Of a stretch of 64,000 bases of DNA, positions 1-9,055 are shown one piece after another. The DNA lies in contig NZ_CP058988.1 in the NCBI RefSeq assembly GCF_019278565.1, forward strand, positions 1,922,001-1,986,000. The letters run 5' to 3'. Position numbers and translations under genes: made by a program. The notes under the pieces are model-generated. The model was not told where the DNA came from, did no database searches, and saw nothing but the letters and a program-made list of their open reading frames with translations. Position 1 is the stretch's first letter, and each line of letters starts with the position of its first letter. This DNA is from Cellulophaga sp. HaHa_2_95 (GTDB lineage Bacteria > Bacteroidota > Bacteroidia > Flavobacteriales > Flavobacteriaceae).

Positions 1-471
1 TGTTTTTATACTGATGGAAAAGAAGCTCGCTTGGTATACGATTTCATCATGAGCTGGATTATCAGACAAAAAGGTAGGTGCTAGCATGACAAAGCCATTT
101 ATTATCAAAGCAGCATGATTTGAGAGGTAATTATCTGCTAAACCAATAGGAGCGGTAGCTTTATTTGTTTTGAATACGGTGCCCACTAGCGCTGTAAATA
201 GAAATAAAGCACCAAAAAGAATTAATACAAACCAATTGTTAAAAAAAGGATTTGTCGCGACAAAATCATTATGAAAGCCAATTTTTGAACATAAAGAAGT
301 TAGAAATATGGTGATATACGGATTAATAGCCATGGGTGCCAGTTGCGAGAACTGATCAACTAGACTAAAATTTTGAGTTAGAGTTTGTTGTATTTGCGAA
401 TTATCAGTTTGAGAAAGTAGTAGTAGAGGTATTGATAATACGATAAGTAAAAGCGGCACTAATTTTTTCAT
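1..471 (-). CDS. Membrane protein, 3' end outside window
   Basis: The reading frame is open from an ATG at 471 to the window edge, so the C-terminus is missing. It starts with an N-terminal hydrophobic signal segment (MKKLVPLLLIVLSIPLLLL), followed by a stretch beginning NPYITIFLTSLCSK and a strong membrane helix (NNWFVLILFGALFLFTALVG). The visible part is 157 residues. I do not recognise the family. About 210 bp separate it from the next gene, which lies downstream of another two-gene membrane-protein unit on the same strand. Confidence 0.6.
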   Translation of the reverse strand, partial: MKKLVPLLLIVLSIPLLLLSQTDNSQIQQTLTQNFSLVDQFSQLAPMAINPYITIFLTSLCSKIGFHNDFVATNPFFNNWFVLILFGALFLFTALVGTVFKTNKATAPIGLADNYLSNHAALIINGFVMLAPTFLSDNPAHDEIVYQASFFSISIKT

Positions 472-682
472 GTGTGGTAGGTTATCATTTTTGATTTATC
501 CAGAACTATCCAGAACTATTCAGTAGAATTATGTAGAGGATGGTATAAATATAGAAAAAAGATAGAATTATGTAGCTTCATCACTTTAATTATACTTTTA
601 TATAGGTAGGTATGAAATTAGATTTGTGCAGAAAGTAACGCGTTTTTTTAGGGGTAATTCCTTTACGGTGGATAACCTAAAA

Positions 683-1147
683 TTACTTTTTATTGCGTGC
701 TTTCCTCCGTTTTATTCTTCTTCTTCTTCTTCTAGCCAAAAGAATACGACTAGTTAACCTATTTCTTTTAAAAAATAACATGGAAACTCCCATTGTAATT
801 AATAAAGCGATGAATGCAGAATTGCCTAATGCACCTCCATATCCATTAAAAAATTGACTTTTATTAAGATGTATACAACTAAATATGATGCTGGCAATAA
901 CTAAAATGACATAGGTGCCTTTCGCCTTAAAAGAAATCATGCCAATAAATGATCCTCCTATAAATACTACAGGGATATTTTTGGTTAAAAAAGGATTAAG
1001 AAGTTCAGGGAATAGGTAAAAAAGTAAACCAACAATTAAAGATAACATGGCCGAAGATCTAACCGGACCCTGTTTTAGATGCTCATTGAAATAAAATGTA
1101 AGCGTAGCTCCAAGAATTCCTGTGATAATAATGACTAAAGTATTCAT
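683..1147 (-). CDS. Small membrane protein with polybasic C-terminal tail
   Basis: A 154-residue protein with about four predicted membrane segments. Its last 16 residues form an extreme basic tail (RRRRRRIKRRKARNKK), probably cytoplasmic. The middle (GPVRSSAMLSLIVG, then VVFIGGSFIGMIS, then GGALGNSAFIAL) matches the same positions in the next gene upstream (GSVLSAGIVG, then TLYCGAFIGMSS, then GGKLGTIAFAG), so the two are tandem paralogues. The genes overlap by four bases (ATGA) and should be co-transcribed and translationally coupled. I cannot assign a function; a complex of the two proteins in the inner membrane is an inference. Confidence 0.7.
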   Translation of the reverse strand: MNTLVIIITGILGATLTFYFNEHLKQGPVRSSAMLSLIVGLLFYLFPELLNPFLTKNIPVVFIGGSFIGMISFKAKGTYVILVIASIIFSCIHLNKSQFFNGYGGALGNSAFIALLITMGVSMLFFKRNRLTSRILLARRRRRRIKRRKARNKK

Positions 1148-1704
1148 AAACTCAACCAGTAAATTAAGGATACTGTGACTACTCCCGCAAAAGCGATAGT
1201 ACCTAGTTTTCCGCCGACCCCTAGAAATAAGTTTTTAGAAAACATATAAAATAGTCCTGCGACCATTCCTGCAGCAATTACGAAATAAATTGAAGGCGTT
1301 ACCGCTGAACTAGACATTCCTATAAATGCACCACAATATAGTGTCGGAGGTAATTTTTTTAGATAGAACGATTGTTTCTTTATTCTTGGAATAAAAGAAG
1401 CCGTTGTCCCAACAATACCGGCAGATAGGACACTTCCTAAACCTACTTTGTTATTTAAGATATACGTAACAACAGCGCCAATAGGAATCCAGATAACCAC
1501 CGCTATTTTTTCATAAGCGTATTCACTGTGGTGCAGATCTACATATTTATGCCCAAATAATAATAAGGTAATTAAAAATAACGCCAAAAGCGCTGCATAA
1601 ATATTGGTATCATAGTTTTCTTTGAAAATCATGGTCATGAATGTAATTTGAATGCAAATAACATGTATGATCATAAAAAGTCGAAGGGCTTTATGCTTCT
1701 TCAT
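1144..1704 (-). CDS. Membrane protein, paralogue of downstream partner
   Basis: A 186-residue multi-pass membrane protein with about six hydrophobic segments. Its C-terminal two-thirds share spacing and motifs (CGAFIGMSS, GGKLGTIAFAG) with the 154-residue protein encoded directly downstream, whose ATG overlaps this stop codon. The first 70 residues are an extra two-helix region absent from the partner. It is the first gene of the pair. Function unknown; the overlapping arrangement suggests hetero-oligomer formation. Confidence 0.7.
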   Translation of the reverse strand: MKKHKALRLFMIIHVICIQITFMTMIFKENYDTNIYAALLALFLITLLLFGHKYVDLHHSEYAYEKIAVVIWIPIGAVVTYILNNKVGLGSVLSAGIVGTTASFIPRIKKQSFYLKKLPPTLYCGAFIGMSSSAVTPSIYFVIAAGMVAGLFYMFSKNLFLGVGGKLGTIAFAGVVTVSLIYWLSL

Positions 1705-2031
1705 TCGGGAAATTTAATAGGCGCTAGTACGCTATGGAGTGTACTTGTTTTTAACAAAAAATAAACGTTGGAAAAAAGAATTCTAAAGCAGGAGGGAGGC
1801 CTTAGAAGTATTTCTGTTTTCACGTTGCAAATTTAAGTATTTAAGCTTGAATTAAAAATTTCAAATGCCTTCAAATTGGGTTTTAATTGAAGGATTGTTA
1901 GATGGAGCCAATAAGTTTTTTAGTGTGTTGTTATTGCTAAAGTTATAGCGTGTACGATGTGCTATTTTGACAAGTTCTATGAAGGCCTTGCTCTATGGTC
2001 TGTGTTGAATGTAGGAGTTATGCTTAGCGAC
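1705..2031. other. Intergenic, no gene seen
   Basis: 327 bp without a convincing coding frame between two minus-strand units. It should hold the promoter of the paired membrane genes and the 3' end of the ASCH gene transcript. A weak hairpin (CCTTCAA ... TTGAAGG around 1868-1892) lacks a clear T-run, so I do not call it a terminator. Confidence 0.5.
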
Positions 2032-2571
2032 TTATTTTTTTTCTGGCCAAATAGTTTTAAAACGCTCGCATACAATTAGCATCGTTTCGGTAGGTTGTTC
2101 TCCGCTTTCTTCCATGGCATTTGCAAAGAAATCCCAGTGGGCTTTCTTCCATTTATTTAGCGCATCAATTTCTGTTCCCATATCCATCTGAGCGTAGTTT
2201 GAAGAAACTTTATTAAAAGGAATTGTATCTACTTTTGTAGTTTCGATGATGGCCTGAGGAATGCCTTCAAAATTTGTGACAATAATTTTTGTTCCTACCT
2301 CAGGCAATGGGGCCTTAGCTTCTTCATACCACAAATAGAGTCCAGAACCTGCCTTCTTTTTCCCATCTAAAATGAGCTTAGCTAACCGGTCTGCATCTTT
2401 TTTATTATCATGAAAAAAATAGGATTCTGGTTGTTCCTTTTGAACCTCAGGATGTGCTTTTTTGAAATTAGTCCACATACTTTCAACAGCGTTCTTAGTA
2501 TCCGGATCATTTTTTGTTTCGCTTTTGCAGCATATCAACGTTAAAAATAAGAAGATACTAGTTAGTCTCAT
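2032..2571 (-). CDS. ASCH-domain lipoprotein-like protein
   Basis: 179 residues. The N-terminus (MRLTSIFLFLTLICCKSE) is a short hydrophobic signal followed by cysteines, so it may be a lipoprotein, although the lipobox is atypical. Residues about 60-160 look like an ASCH domain: WYEEAKAPLPEVGTKIIVTN, then GIPQAIIETTKVDTIPF, and a conserved ALNKWKKAHWDFF helix. ASCH folds are PUA-like and usually bind or process RNA or nucleotides in the cytoplasm, so an exported member is odd. Single gene; substrate unknown. Confidence 0.75.
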   Translation of the reverse strand: MRLTSIFLFLTLICCKSETKNDPDTKNAVESMWTNFKKAHPEVQKEQPESYFFHDNKKDADRLAKLILDGKKKAGSGLYLWYEEAKAPLPEVGTKIIVTNFEGIPQAIIETTKVDTIPFNKVSSNYAQMDMGTEIDALNKWKKAHWDFFANAMEESGEQPTETMLIVCERFKTIWPEKK

Positions 2572-2708
2572 GGGATAAGGAATCTAGGTTAAAATGTACT
2601 TATACACTAAAAATAAGGTATTATTTTATTACACGTATTGTAGTGCATTTTTAATCGTCTTGAAAACATAGATTTTCTAACTGATCATGTATCACTTAGA
2701 ACCCGTGA

Positions 2709-3356
2709 TTATTTATGTTTATTTAATAGTCCAAAATCAAAGGGAGTCCACAAACAAGATTTTATACCACTTTCTTTAAAGCCAACATTTACCCAACTAT
2801 TGCAAGTGCTAAAACAAGAATAGCTTCCTTTGGATTTGTAAAAATCATCTAAGGAAGAATAGCCTTCATTTTTCAACAGAATATTTGAACCATTGGTAGT
2901 TCTCGTAAAAGTTTGGTGTATATAGGTATTTAGTTTTTGTAATTCGGGGGCACTTACTTTTACTTCAACCCATTCAGTCCCTACTGCGCTATAACGTGTA
3001 ACGTGAAGTAAGGTTGAACTTTTTAAAAATAGCGCTCTTAAGGCATTGGAAAAGGTTAAATCTCCCCAGGTAGGAGTGTTCACATAAAAATTTTCATCAC
3101 CCCAACCAAAGGATACATACTGATCAGTATCTGTATACTTCAATTCTTTCAATAGTAGTGGGTCTAAATTTTCTTTAGGAATTACGACATCTAGATGAAC
3201 ACCGTTTGTGCTTAAATAAATAGATTTTTCTTCACCACTGGTAGCTGATTTTCTGTTTATGGTGATAGAAGCTAATAGTAAAGAAACAAGGAGGTAGCTT
3301 ATAGGAATAAGTAGAAAATACAAGAACCACTTCAATGCTTTTTTTATAATTTTCAT
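2709..3356 (-). CDS. DUF2459 / TIGR02117 family protein
   Basis: 215 residues with one N-terminal membrane anchor (residues about 8-30). The family pattern is clear: STNGVHLDVVIP, VSFGWGDENFYVNTPTW, LLHVTRY, and near the end YSCFSTCNSWVNVGF with the conserved TCNxWV motif. The family has a papain-like cysteine/histidine arrangement by motif (H in GVHLDVV, C in TCNSW), but no activity is established to my knowledge. It stands alone on the minus strand, 129 bp from the next gene. Confidence 0.8.
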   Translation of the reverse strand: MKIIKKALKWFLYFLLIPISYLLVSLLLASITINRKSATSGEEKSIYLSTNGVHLDVVIPKENLDPLLLKELKYTDTDQYVSFGWGDENFYVNTPTWGDLTFSNALRALFLKSSTLLHVTRYSAVGTEWVEVKVSAPELQKLNTYIHQTFTRTTNGSNILLKNEGYSSLDDFYKSKGSYSCFSTCNSWVNVGFKESGIKSCLWTPFDFGLLNKHK

Positions 3357-3485
3357 AGAATAGAATACCTTCTTACTTCTTTAAAATAGACCTAGTTTTA
3401 GCACATTCCAAACGCACCAAAACCATATTTACTACTGATTAGGTCTAAAATAAGCTATATTTTTTTAATTTATGATAATGCGCCT

Positions 3486-4487
3486 TTATACTTCTAAATA
3501 GTTGATTAAAGCTTTTATAAATGCATCAAATTTTTCAATATGCGGTAAGTGACCTACATTTTCTAATTCCACTAATGTGGAATTTGGAATGGCTTTTTGA
3601 GTTTGTTTCCCCAATTCACTGTACAAGCCCATAGTTTTTCTTACTTCATCGGTTACCAAAGGTTTTCCTAATGCAGTTCTATCTCTTGTGCCTATGATCA
3701 AAAGAGTGGGAACCGTAATATTTTTAAATTCATATACTACGGGTTGTGTAAAAATCATATCATAAGTAAGAGCTGCATTCCATGAAATTGTTTTATAATC
3801 AGAATTCAACGTCCACCCTGCTAACAAGTTTACCCATTGGTCATATGCGGGTTTCCAATGATTGTCATAGTAATTCACCAGTTGGTATTTTTTAATTCCT
3901 TCGTAATTCTTTTTCAGTTCATTGGTGTACCACCATTCTACGGGTTTATAAGGAACTTTTAGTTTCCAATCTTCTAATCCTATAGGATTTTCTAAAATTA
4001 ATTTTTCCGTAATTTCAGGATACATTAATGCGAAGCGTGTCGCTAACATACCTCCCATAGAATGCCCTAAAATAACCGTTTTTTTTATGTGTAACGTATC
4101 CAATAATGCTTTTGTGTTTTGGGCAAGTTGCTGAAAAGTGTAATGCAGATGATCTGGTTTAGAAGATTTTCCAAAACCTATTTGATCAGGAACAATTACC
4201 CGGTAGCCTTTTTTTGTGAGTGCCGCTATCGTGGTTTTCCAATACGCACCATTAAAGTTTTTACCGTGTAATAGTACCATGTTTTTTCCCGTATAATTAT
4301 TTGGCATTACATCCATATACGCCATTTTTAATTCCTGATTTTGCACGTTTAGATGCAGTGTTTCAACAGGAAAAGGGTATTCATAATTAGCTAGTTCGAT
4401 ATCTAACCATGGTAATTTATCGGTTTGCGCATTACTTAGTTGTGTTGTAAGGATTACGAGAAGAAACCCGAGTAAATTCTTTTTCAT
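3486..4487 (-). CDS. Exported alpha/beta hydrolase
   Basis: 333 residues with a signal peptide (cleavage likely after SNA20). It has the classical alpha/beta-hydrolase layout: oxyanion motif LLHGKNFNG at about 73, GFGKSS at about 104, nucleophile elbow GHSMGG with Ser143, a C-terminal Asp in IIGTRDRTA near 267, and His in VGHLPHIEKF near 313. The cap domain is rich in Trp and Tyr. It is probably a periplasmic hydrolase of small hydrophobic esters or epoxides; substrate cannot be deduced. Not in an obvious operon. Confidence 0.85.
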   Translation of the reverse strand: MKKNLLGFLLVILTTQLSNAQTDKLPWLDIELANYEYPFPVETLHLNVQNQELKMAYMDVMPNNYTGKNMVLLHGKNFNGAYWKTTIAALTKKGYRVIVPDQIGFGKSSKPDHLHYTFQQLAQNTKALLDTLHIKKTVILGHSMGGMLATRFALMYPEITEKLILENPIGLEDWKLKVPYKPVEWWYTNELKKNYEGIKKYQLVNYYDNHWKPAYDQWVNLLAGWTLNSDYKTISWNAALTYDMIFTQPVVYEFKNITVPTLLIIGTRDRTALGKPLVTDEVRKTMGLYSELGKQTQKAIPNSTLVELENVGHLPHIEKFDAFIKALINYLEV

Positions 4488-4991
4488 ATTGTTAATTTCA
4501 TATGGCTACTAATTCTTGTTTTAATCTATTGTTGATTTCAGATGGGGTTCAACTATTTTAGTTTCTCTTTTCTGAAAGCCATTATTATAGCCAGTTAAGA
4601 GGGGTGCAAGATGTGGGTATCGTAAAGGTAAGAATAGGATTAAATTATGTACTTAATTTTGTGTTAAGATAAATAGTCGGCCAAAGGCTAGCACATTTTT
4701 GCTAGACATTTAAAGAAATTTATAAGCGTTTGTTTTCAAAAGATTAAACTCTTTTCACTGGTTGTTGCGGTGGGGTAGATTTTAATTTTTAAAAACATAG
4801 TTAGAAATATCAAACCTTAGACTAAGTTGAATAAAATGTAGAAAATTTGTTACTGTCAGCATCGTATTTGAGATAATTATTTTCATTTTCACAACTTAAA
4901 TTTGATATGTTCATGATAAAATAGAATAATATAGATTATAATAAGATTATATTTTCATCGTTTTAAGTCTATTAATTATAAAAACTTAACA
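4488..4991. other. Intergenic, divergent promoters, no gene seen
   Basis: 504 bp between the divergent hydrolase and lipoprotein genes, very AT-rich. TAAATTTG at 4897-4904 fits the Bacteroidota -7 consensus TAnnTTTG about 90 bp before the lipoprotein start, but I find no -33 element at the right spacing. No coding frame of credible length. Confidence 0.4.
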
Positions 4992-5543
4992 ATGAGAAAA
5001 TTTTTAGCATTACCATTATTAGTAGCATTTGTAGGATTTACATCTTGTTCAGATTCAGAGGATAACGATGAGCCTGTAGTGGAAGAAAATAACGAGATTT
5101 TATCTTATGAGGGAATTGAATTAAAATTAGATGATTCTGATACTGAAGATTATGGAATTGCATTTTCTACAGCAACTGGCGAAACGTATTCTTATGCTGA
5201 AATCAGCGCAGATAATATTGCGGATATTGATATAGTTTCTGCTACCAATCAAGCATTTATTGCTTTTAATAGCCCAGATGCAGATGATGTACTTAGTGAA
5301 ATTGAAGGGGCAAAGTCTACTAAAATACAAGTGAGCAATGTAGCTATGACTGTAGCCGAATTTGATGCTTTGGAAGATGACACCTTACTTAAAGATTTGA
5401 CAGTTTCGGATGATAATGAAGCACAATCTATTACGTATAGAGAAGTGGTTCTTTTTGAAACTGCCGAAGGTAAGATTGGTGCATTTAAAATAAATATGCT
5501 TAATGCTCAAAGAATTTCAATTGACGTAAAAGTTATGAAATAG
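4992..5543 (+). CDS. Acidic lipoprotein of unknown function
   Basis: 183 residues with a clear type II signal: MRKFLALPLLVAFVGFTSC and Cys19 as the lipidated residue. The Ser/Asp residues after the cysteine (SDSEDNDEP) resemble the export signal for surface lipoproteins in Bacteroidota. The mature part is acidic with no known catalytic motif. Monocistronic: it has its own upstream region and a strong terminator 20 bp downstream. Confidence 0.8.
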   Translation: MRKFLALPLLVAFVGFTSCSDSEDNDEPVVEENNEILSYEGIELKLDDSDTEDYGIAFSTATGETYSYAEISADNIADIDIVSATNQAFIAFNSPDADDVLSEIEGAKSTKIQVSNVAMTVAEFDALEDDTLLKDLTVSDDNEAQSITYREVVLFETAEGKIGAFKINMLNAQRISIDVKVMK

Positions 5544-5564
5544 ATATCGTATTAAATGGAATAA

Positions 5565-5595
5565 AAAAAGGCTATCTATATCAGATAGCCTTTTT
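5565..5595. terminator. Bidirectional rho-independent terminator
   Basis: A 13-bp perfect stem (AAAAAGGCTATCT / AGATAGCCTTTTT) with a 5-base loop lies between the convergent lipoprotein gene and the minus-strand membrane gene. The A and T tracts on both sides allow it to work in both directions. Confidence 0.85.
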
Positions 5596-5669
5596 AGTAT
5601 TTGAAACTATCATTTTAAAAATGAGCGTTTGTAGTATTGATTTTTGATGGACTGGTGAAGTTTTTAGTG

Positions 5670-6539
5670 CTATGAGATATAATAATACTGTCTAATTTTT
5701 GAAAGTTTATAGCAACTAAAAACATAAAGTGAGAAGATTACTGTGATACTTACAATAGCGGTTGTATTTAATATATTTGAGTCAGCGAAAACATAGCCAA
5801 AGAATAAAGCCAATAGTACTGCATTGGCATAGCCTACAGGTTCCAGGTATTCAATTGTTTTTTTTGAGTAAAATCCATCCTTAACTACTTGTTTTAACAT
5901 AATTAGGTACGCAAAATAGGTGATACCGGTTAGAAATAACAAAACGATAATTGCTTTAATTGAAAGTTTCTCCCAACGATCAAAAAGTCTTTCTCCCGCA
6001 GCAACTACGGCTATAAGAAAGGAAGCGGCAGTGATTAGCCTTGTGCTAAAATAAAACAACAACCAATTTTTAGGCTTATAATTAAAACTTGAATAGTTAT
6101 AATAACTTAGAGAGCCATCCAGTAAATTAGAATAAAATGTAATAAATAAATCATTGGTCAATTGTATCTCATATAAGCCTTCTTTATATTCTTTTTGTAT
6201 TGAGTTTTTGTTAGAATCATTGTAGGCTGTCGTCCATTTTATTAAAGAATTATCATCAATATGTAATAGAGAATGGAGCGCATTTTTTTCAATTTCTTCG
6301 AACCCTGAATCTACTTTGAAATAAAACTGAAAATTGATATTTAGAAATGAATAAGATTCATCAAAGTCAAGACAAATAACCAAGTAGTCGTTTTCCAAGA
6401 AAACATTTAATTCCTCTGATTTATTTAATTCTGTAGCCAGATGTTGATTAATTGAAAAATTATATTTTTCAATTACTTCTTTAAAGTGTATTTCAACAAC
6501 ATGAACTATTCTTTTTTGTGAGTAGGATATTATTCTCAT
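5670..6539 (-). CDS. Membrane protein of unknown function
   Basis: 289 residues. The first 165 form a soluble domain without recognised motifs. The rest carries four membrane segments (about 165-185, 197-217, 235-252, 258-276) and ends in a short basic/tyrosine-rich tail. The topology suggests a cytoplasmic N-terminal domain. I do not recognise a family. Single gene ending at the shared terminator. Confidence 0.65.
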   Translation of the reverse strand: MRIISYSQKRIVHVVEIHFKEVIEKYNFSINQHLATELNKSEELNVFLENDYLVICLDFDESYSFLNINFQFYFKVDSGFEEIEKNALHSLLHIDDNSLIKWTTAYNDSNKNSIQKEYKEGLYEIQLTNDLFITFYSNLLDGSLSYYNYSSFNYKPKNWLLFYFSTRLITAASFLIAVVAAGERLFDRWEKLSIKAIIVLLFLTGITYFAYLIMLKQVVKDGFYSKKTIEYLEPVGYANAVLLALFFGYVFADSNILNTTAIVSITVIFSLYVFSCYKLSKIRQYYYIS

Positions 6540-6638
6540 ATGATTTTGCTATGCCTTAATCATATTAAAACGCATGTTCCAATAATTCATTGCCGTATGA
6601 TGGTTAGTTTATTTCATAGCGCTTACCAAAGCCAATAG

Positions 6639-7622
6639 TTATAAGCCGTATATATCATTAATCTTCGCAATATTAAATCCTTTTTCTAAAATATTTTTTG
6701 CTTCCTTACTATCTAAGTTAATTGCCGGATTTGTATGATTAAAATGAATAAAAATCACTTTATTCCTGTTTAAACTATCTAATGCTTTAAATCGCTCAAG
6801 ACTTTCAATAATAAAAGGATGTGGGATTTGAGAAATATCACGATTGTCTATTTCTTTTCCGCTATAAAATGTAGCATCTAAAAAGGCATAATCGACTTTC
6901 TTAATTTCTGCGACAATACGTTTTTCCCACTTATTCCATTTATCTATGTCTGGTATGAATAATGCGGTTTTATTAGGTCCTTGAATCTTATAGCCAACGG
7001 TTTCAGAATATTCATCGCGGTGGGGTACTAAAAAAGGAGTCACTGTTAGATTTTGAGAAAGTGAAATTGATTGTTCATTGTCAATGAGAGTCAATTTAAT
7101 ATTGTTATTTAAAACAAGCTGACTCCAAGGGCCATTTATCTCTAGATATTTCTTCATTCTAGGCATAGCAAATACAGCAACATTGTTTGCATTGGTAGCT
7201 TCTTTACCTAAATACATTAATCCGGCGTAATGACCAATATGCGCATGGGTTAAGAAAATTCCGTCTACCATTTCCTTTTGCGTATTATCTTTTACCAAGG
7301 CCTTCATTTGCCTTGTGATATCAGGAGTAGCTTCAAATAAGTATTTTTTACCATGGTCATTATCAACCAAGCCCAATGCAACCACTTGTCTATTCTTGTC
7401 TGGATGTTCAAATAAATCTTTACAGCAGTCTTTTGTACAACCTATATGAGGGGAACCAGCATCTTGAATCGTTCCTAGAATCTTTAGAAATGTACTTCCT
7501 TGGTATTGTGTCTCTTCTGCTTCTTTAGTCAGTGTCTCTGTTGTTTTTGTTTTCTGGGGAGATTGCTGATTTCCGCAAGAATAGGCTAAAAACAGGAGTA
7601 GTACTCTGTAAGCGTATTTCAT
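6639..7622 (-). CDS. PqqB-like metallo-beta-lactamase-fold lipoprotein
   Basis: 327 residues with a lipobox (AYSC, Cys16). The body starts with LKILGTIQDAGSPHIGC and a cysteine group (Cys62, Cys66, Cys67), the pattern seen in PqqB-related proteins. The metal motif is LTHAHIGHYAGL (residues 124-135): the usual THxHxDH Asp is Gly here. Other histidines (PHRDE near 200, HFNHTNPA near 300) complete an MBL site. True PqqB takes part in PQQ synthesis, but no other pqq genes are here and this copy is exported, so a hydrolase role is more likely. It follows the next hydrolase by 29 bp, likely one operon. Confidence 0.8.
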   Translation of the reverse strand: MKYAYRVLLLFLAYSCGNQQSPQKTKTTETLTKEAEETQYQGSTFLKILGTIQDAGSPHIGCTKDCCKDLFEHPDKNRQVVALGLVDNDHGKKYLFEATPDITRQMKALVKDNTQKEMVDGIFLTHAHIGHYAGLMYLGKEATNANNVAVFAMPRMKKYLEINGPWSQLVLNNNIKLTLIDNEQSISLSQNLTVTPFLVPHRDEYSETVGYKIQGPNKTALFIPDIDKWNKWEKRIVAEIKKVDYAFLDATFYSGKEIDNRDISQIPHPFIIESLERFKALDSLNRNKVIFIHFNHTNPAINLDSKEAKNILEKGFNIAKINDIYGL

Positions 7623-7651
7623 TTTTGGTTGATTTATTAGTAATGAGGTTG

Positions 7652-8815
7652 TTATTCTTGTTTTATTTTCAATAAGACAGCTTTACCGTTTTCATTTTCC
7701 GGATTCAATTCAATAGATTTCTCATACATTTTAATAGCTTCTGATTTATTATTAGATAGTAATAAAGCTTCGCCATAACTATCAAAAGCATTAGAACTAT
7801 CAGGAAATAGCATCGTACTCAATTTAAAAACCTGTAAAGCTTTTTCTATTTCTTGATTGTTTATAAATGTATATCCCCAATCATTCAAATCACTTTCTGA
7901 ATGCTTCATTTCCGTTTCTGTCTTTTTAGCGGCAATAGCTAATACAATGGCATTATCCAATGCTTTTTCTAACACTACTTTTTTATCGTTCTCATTTAAC
8001 GTGTGTGCGTATGCTTTAATAATTGCATTAATGACTAGCCCAGGATTATCTAAATGTATATTGTGACCGCTTCCTTCAGCAATAAGTTGTACCCGATTGG
8101 GTTGCGCCTCCACGAAATCTTTATGTGCGTTTTGTACGAGTGCCCAGTAAAAATCAGGAAACCCTCTATTAATTGGTGACGTAATATCTATAACAGGTAC
8201 GTTAGCCGGAAAATCAATTGTACGTAATAGTTTAACGGTTTCAGGATAGGTTGTTCCAAGATAATAACTGCCCAGTGTCTCAGGAGTTTTAGGAGGAACT
8301 CCCTGTGCACCCATCATTTGAAGTACTTCGTCAGTATAATGTGCTACTAAATTGGCATCTATCCGTACGACATATTTTACGTCGTTCGGATGACGGGATG
8401 CGTAAAGCGTTGTATAAAATCCGCCATAGGAATGAGGAACTAAAATAAGGTCCTTGTTATAACCCAGCTTTGAAAGCCCTGTCTCCAGTTCTGTAATTCC
8501 GTTGAGTATACCAAAATCTGAATCATTTTTTAGCATTGGGTTTACCTCACTTTTTCCAAATCCTGATCGGTCATAGGTGATTAACGTGGTGCCTGTAACC
8601 GTATGTATTTTCTCTAATAGGTGGTCCCAAACAGTACCATCACTATCTGCTCCTGATTCAAAAAGAATTGGAGTTCCTTCTCCTTTTATTATCTTGAAAT
8701 GCATATGGTAACTTCCAACATCTACGAGTGTATCTAAGGTTTGAGCATGCATGGCAAAAGGTAAAAACAAAATAAAAAAGAATTTAAAATAGAAGTGTCT
8801 CATGGGTGTGGTCAT
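7652..8815 (-). CDS. Exported alpha/beta hydrolase with C-terminal TPR
   Basis: 387 residues. A second ATG at 8803 gives the cleaner signal peptide (MRHFYFKFFFILFLPFAMHA). The hydrolase core has LFESGADSDG, SGFGKS and the nucleophile elbow VPHSYGG (Ser129), with a late histidine in EGSGHNIHLDNP. After residue about 300 come tetratricopeptide-like helices (ALQVFKLSTMLFPDSSNAFD and AIKMYEKSIELNPENENGKA), a fusion common in flavobacterial serine hydrolases. It is the first gene of a two-gene unit with the PqqB-like lipoprotein. Confidence 0.82.
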   Translation of the reverse strand: MTTPMRHFYFKFFFILFLPFAMHAQTLDTLVDVGSYHMHFKIIKGEGTPILFESGADSDGTVWDHLLEKIHTVTGTTLITYDRSGFGKSEVNPMLKNDSDFGILNGITELETGLSKLGYNKDLILVPHSYGGFYTTLYASRHPNDVKYVVRIDANLVAHYTDEVLQMMGAQGVPPKTPETLGSYYLGTTYPETVKLLRTIDFPANVPVIDITSPINRGFPDFYWALVQNAHKDFVEAQPNRVQLIAEGSGHNIHLDNPGLVINAIIKAYAHTLNENDKKVVLEKALDNAIVLAIAAKKTETEMKHSESDLNDWGYTFINNQEIEKALQVFKLSTMLFPDSSNAFDSYGEALLLSNNKSEAIKMYEKSIELNPENENGKAVLLKIKQE

Positions 8816-9055
8816 TTAAATTATGTAAAAAAAGTTTAACTATCAGCGCTGCATGAGGAAATGGTTTACTCTTTTCGGCATACTAATGTTCAAAAAAATA
8901 AATAGGTCACAAAAGTTATACCACACATAGTAAATATCCGTTAATTTTCAAATAAACGGCCAAGCATTATTGCGATTAATCTAGGATGTATTCTATTGCT
9001 TGTTATATTGGAGCAAGCTATCTAAGGTTTTACGGATATTAGTGGGTGCTTGTAT

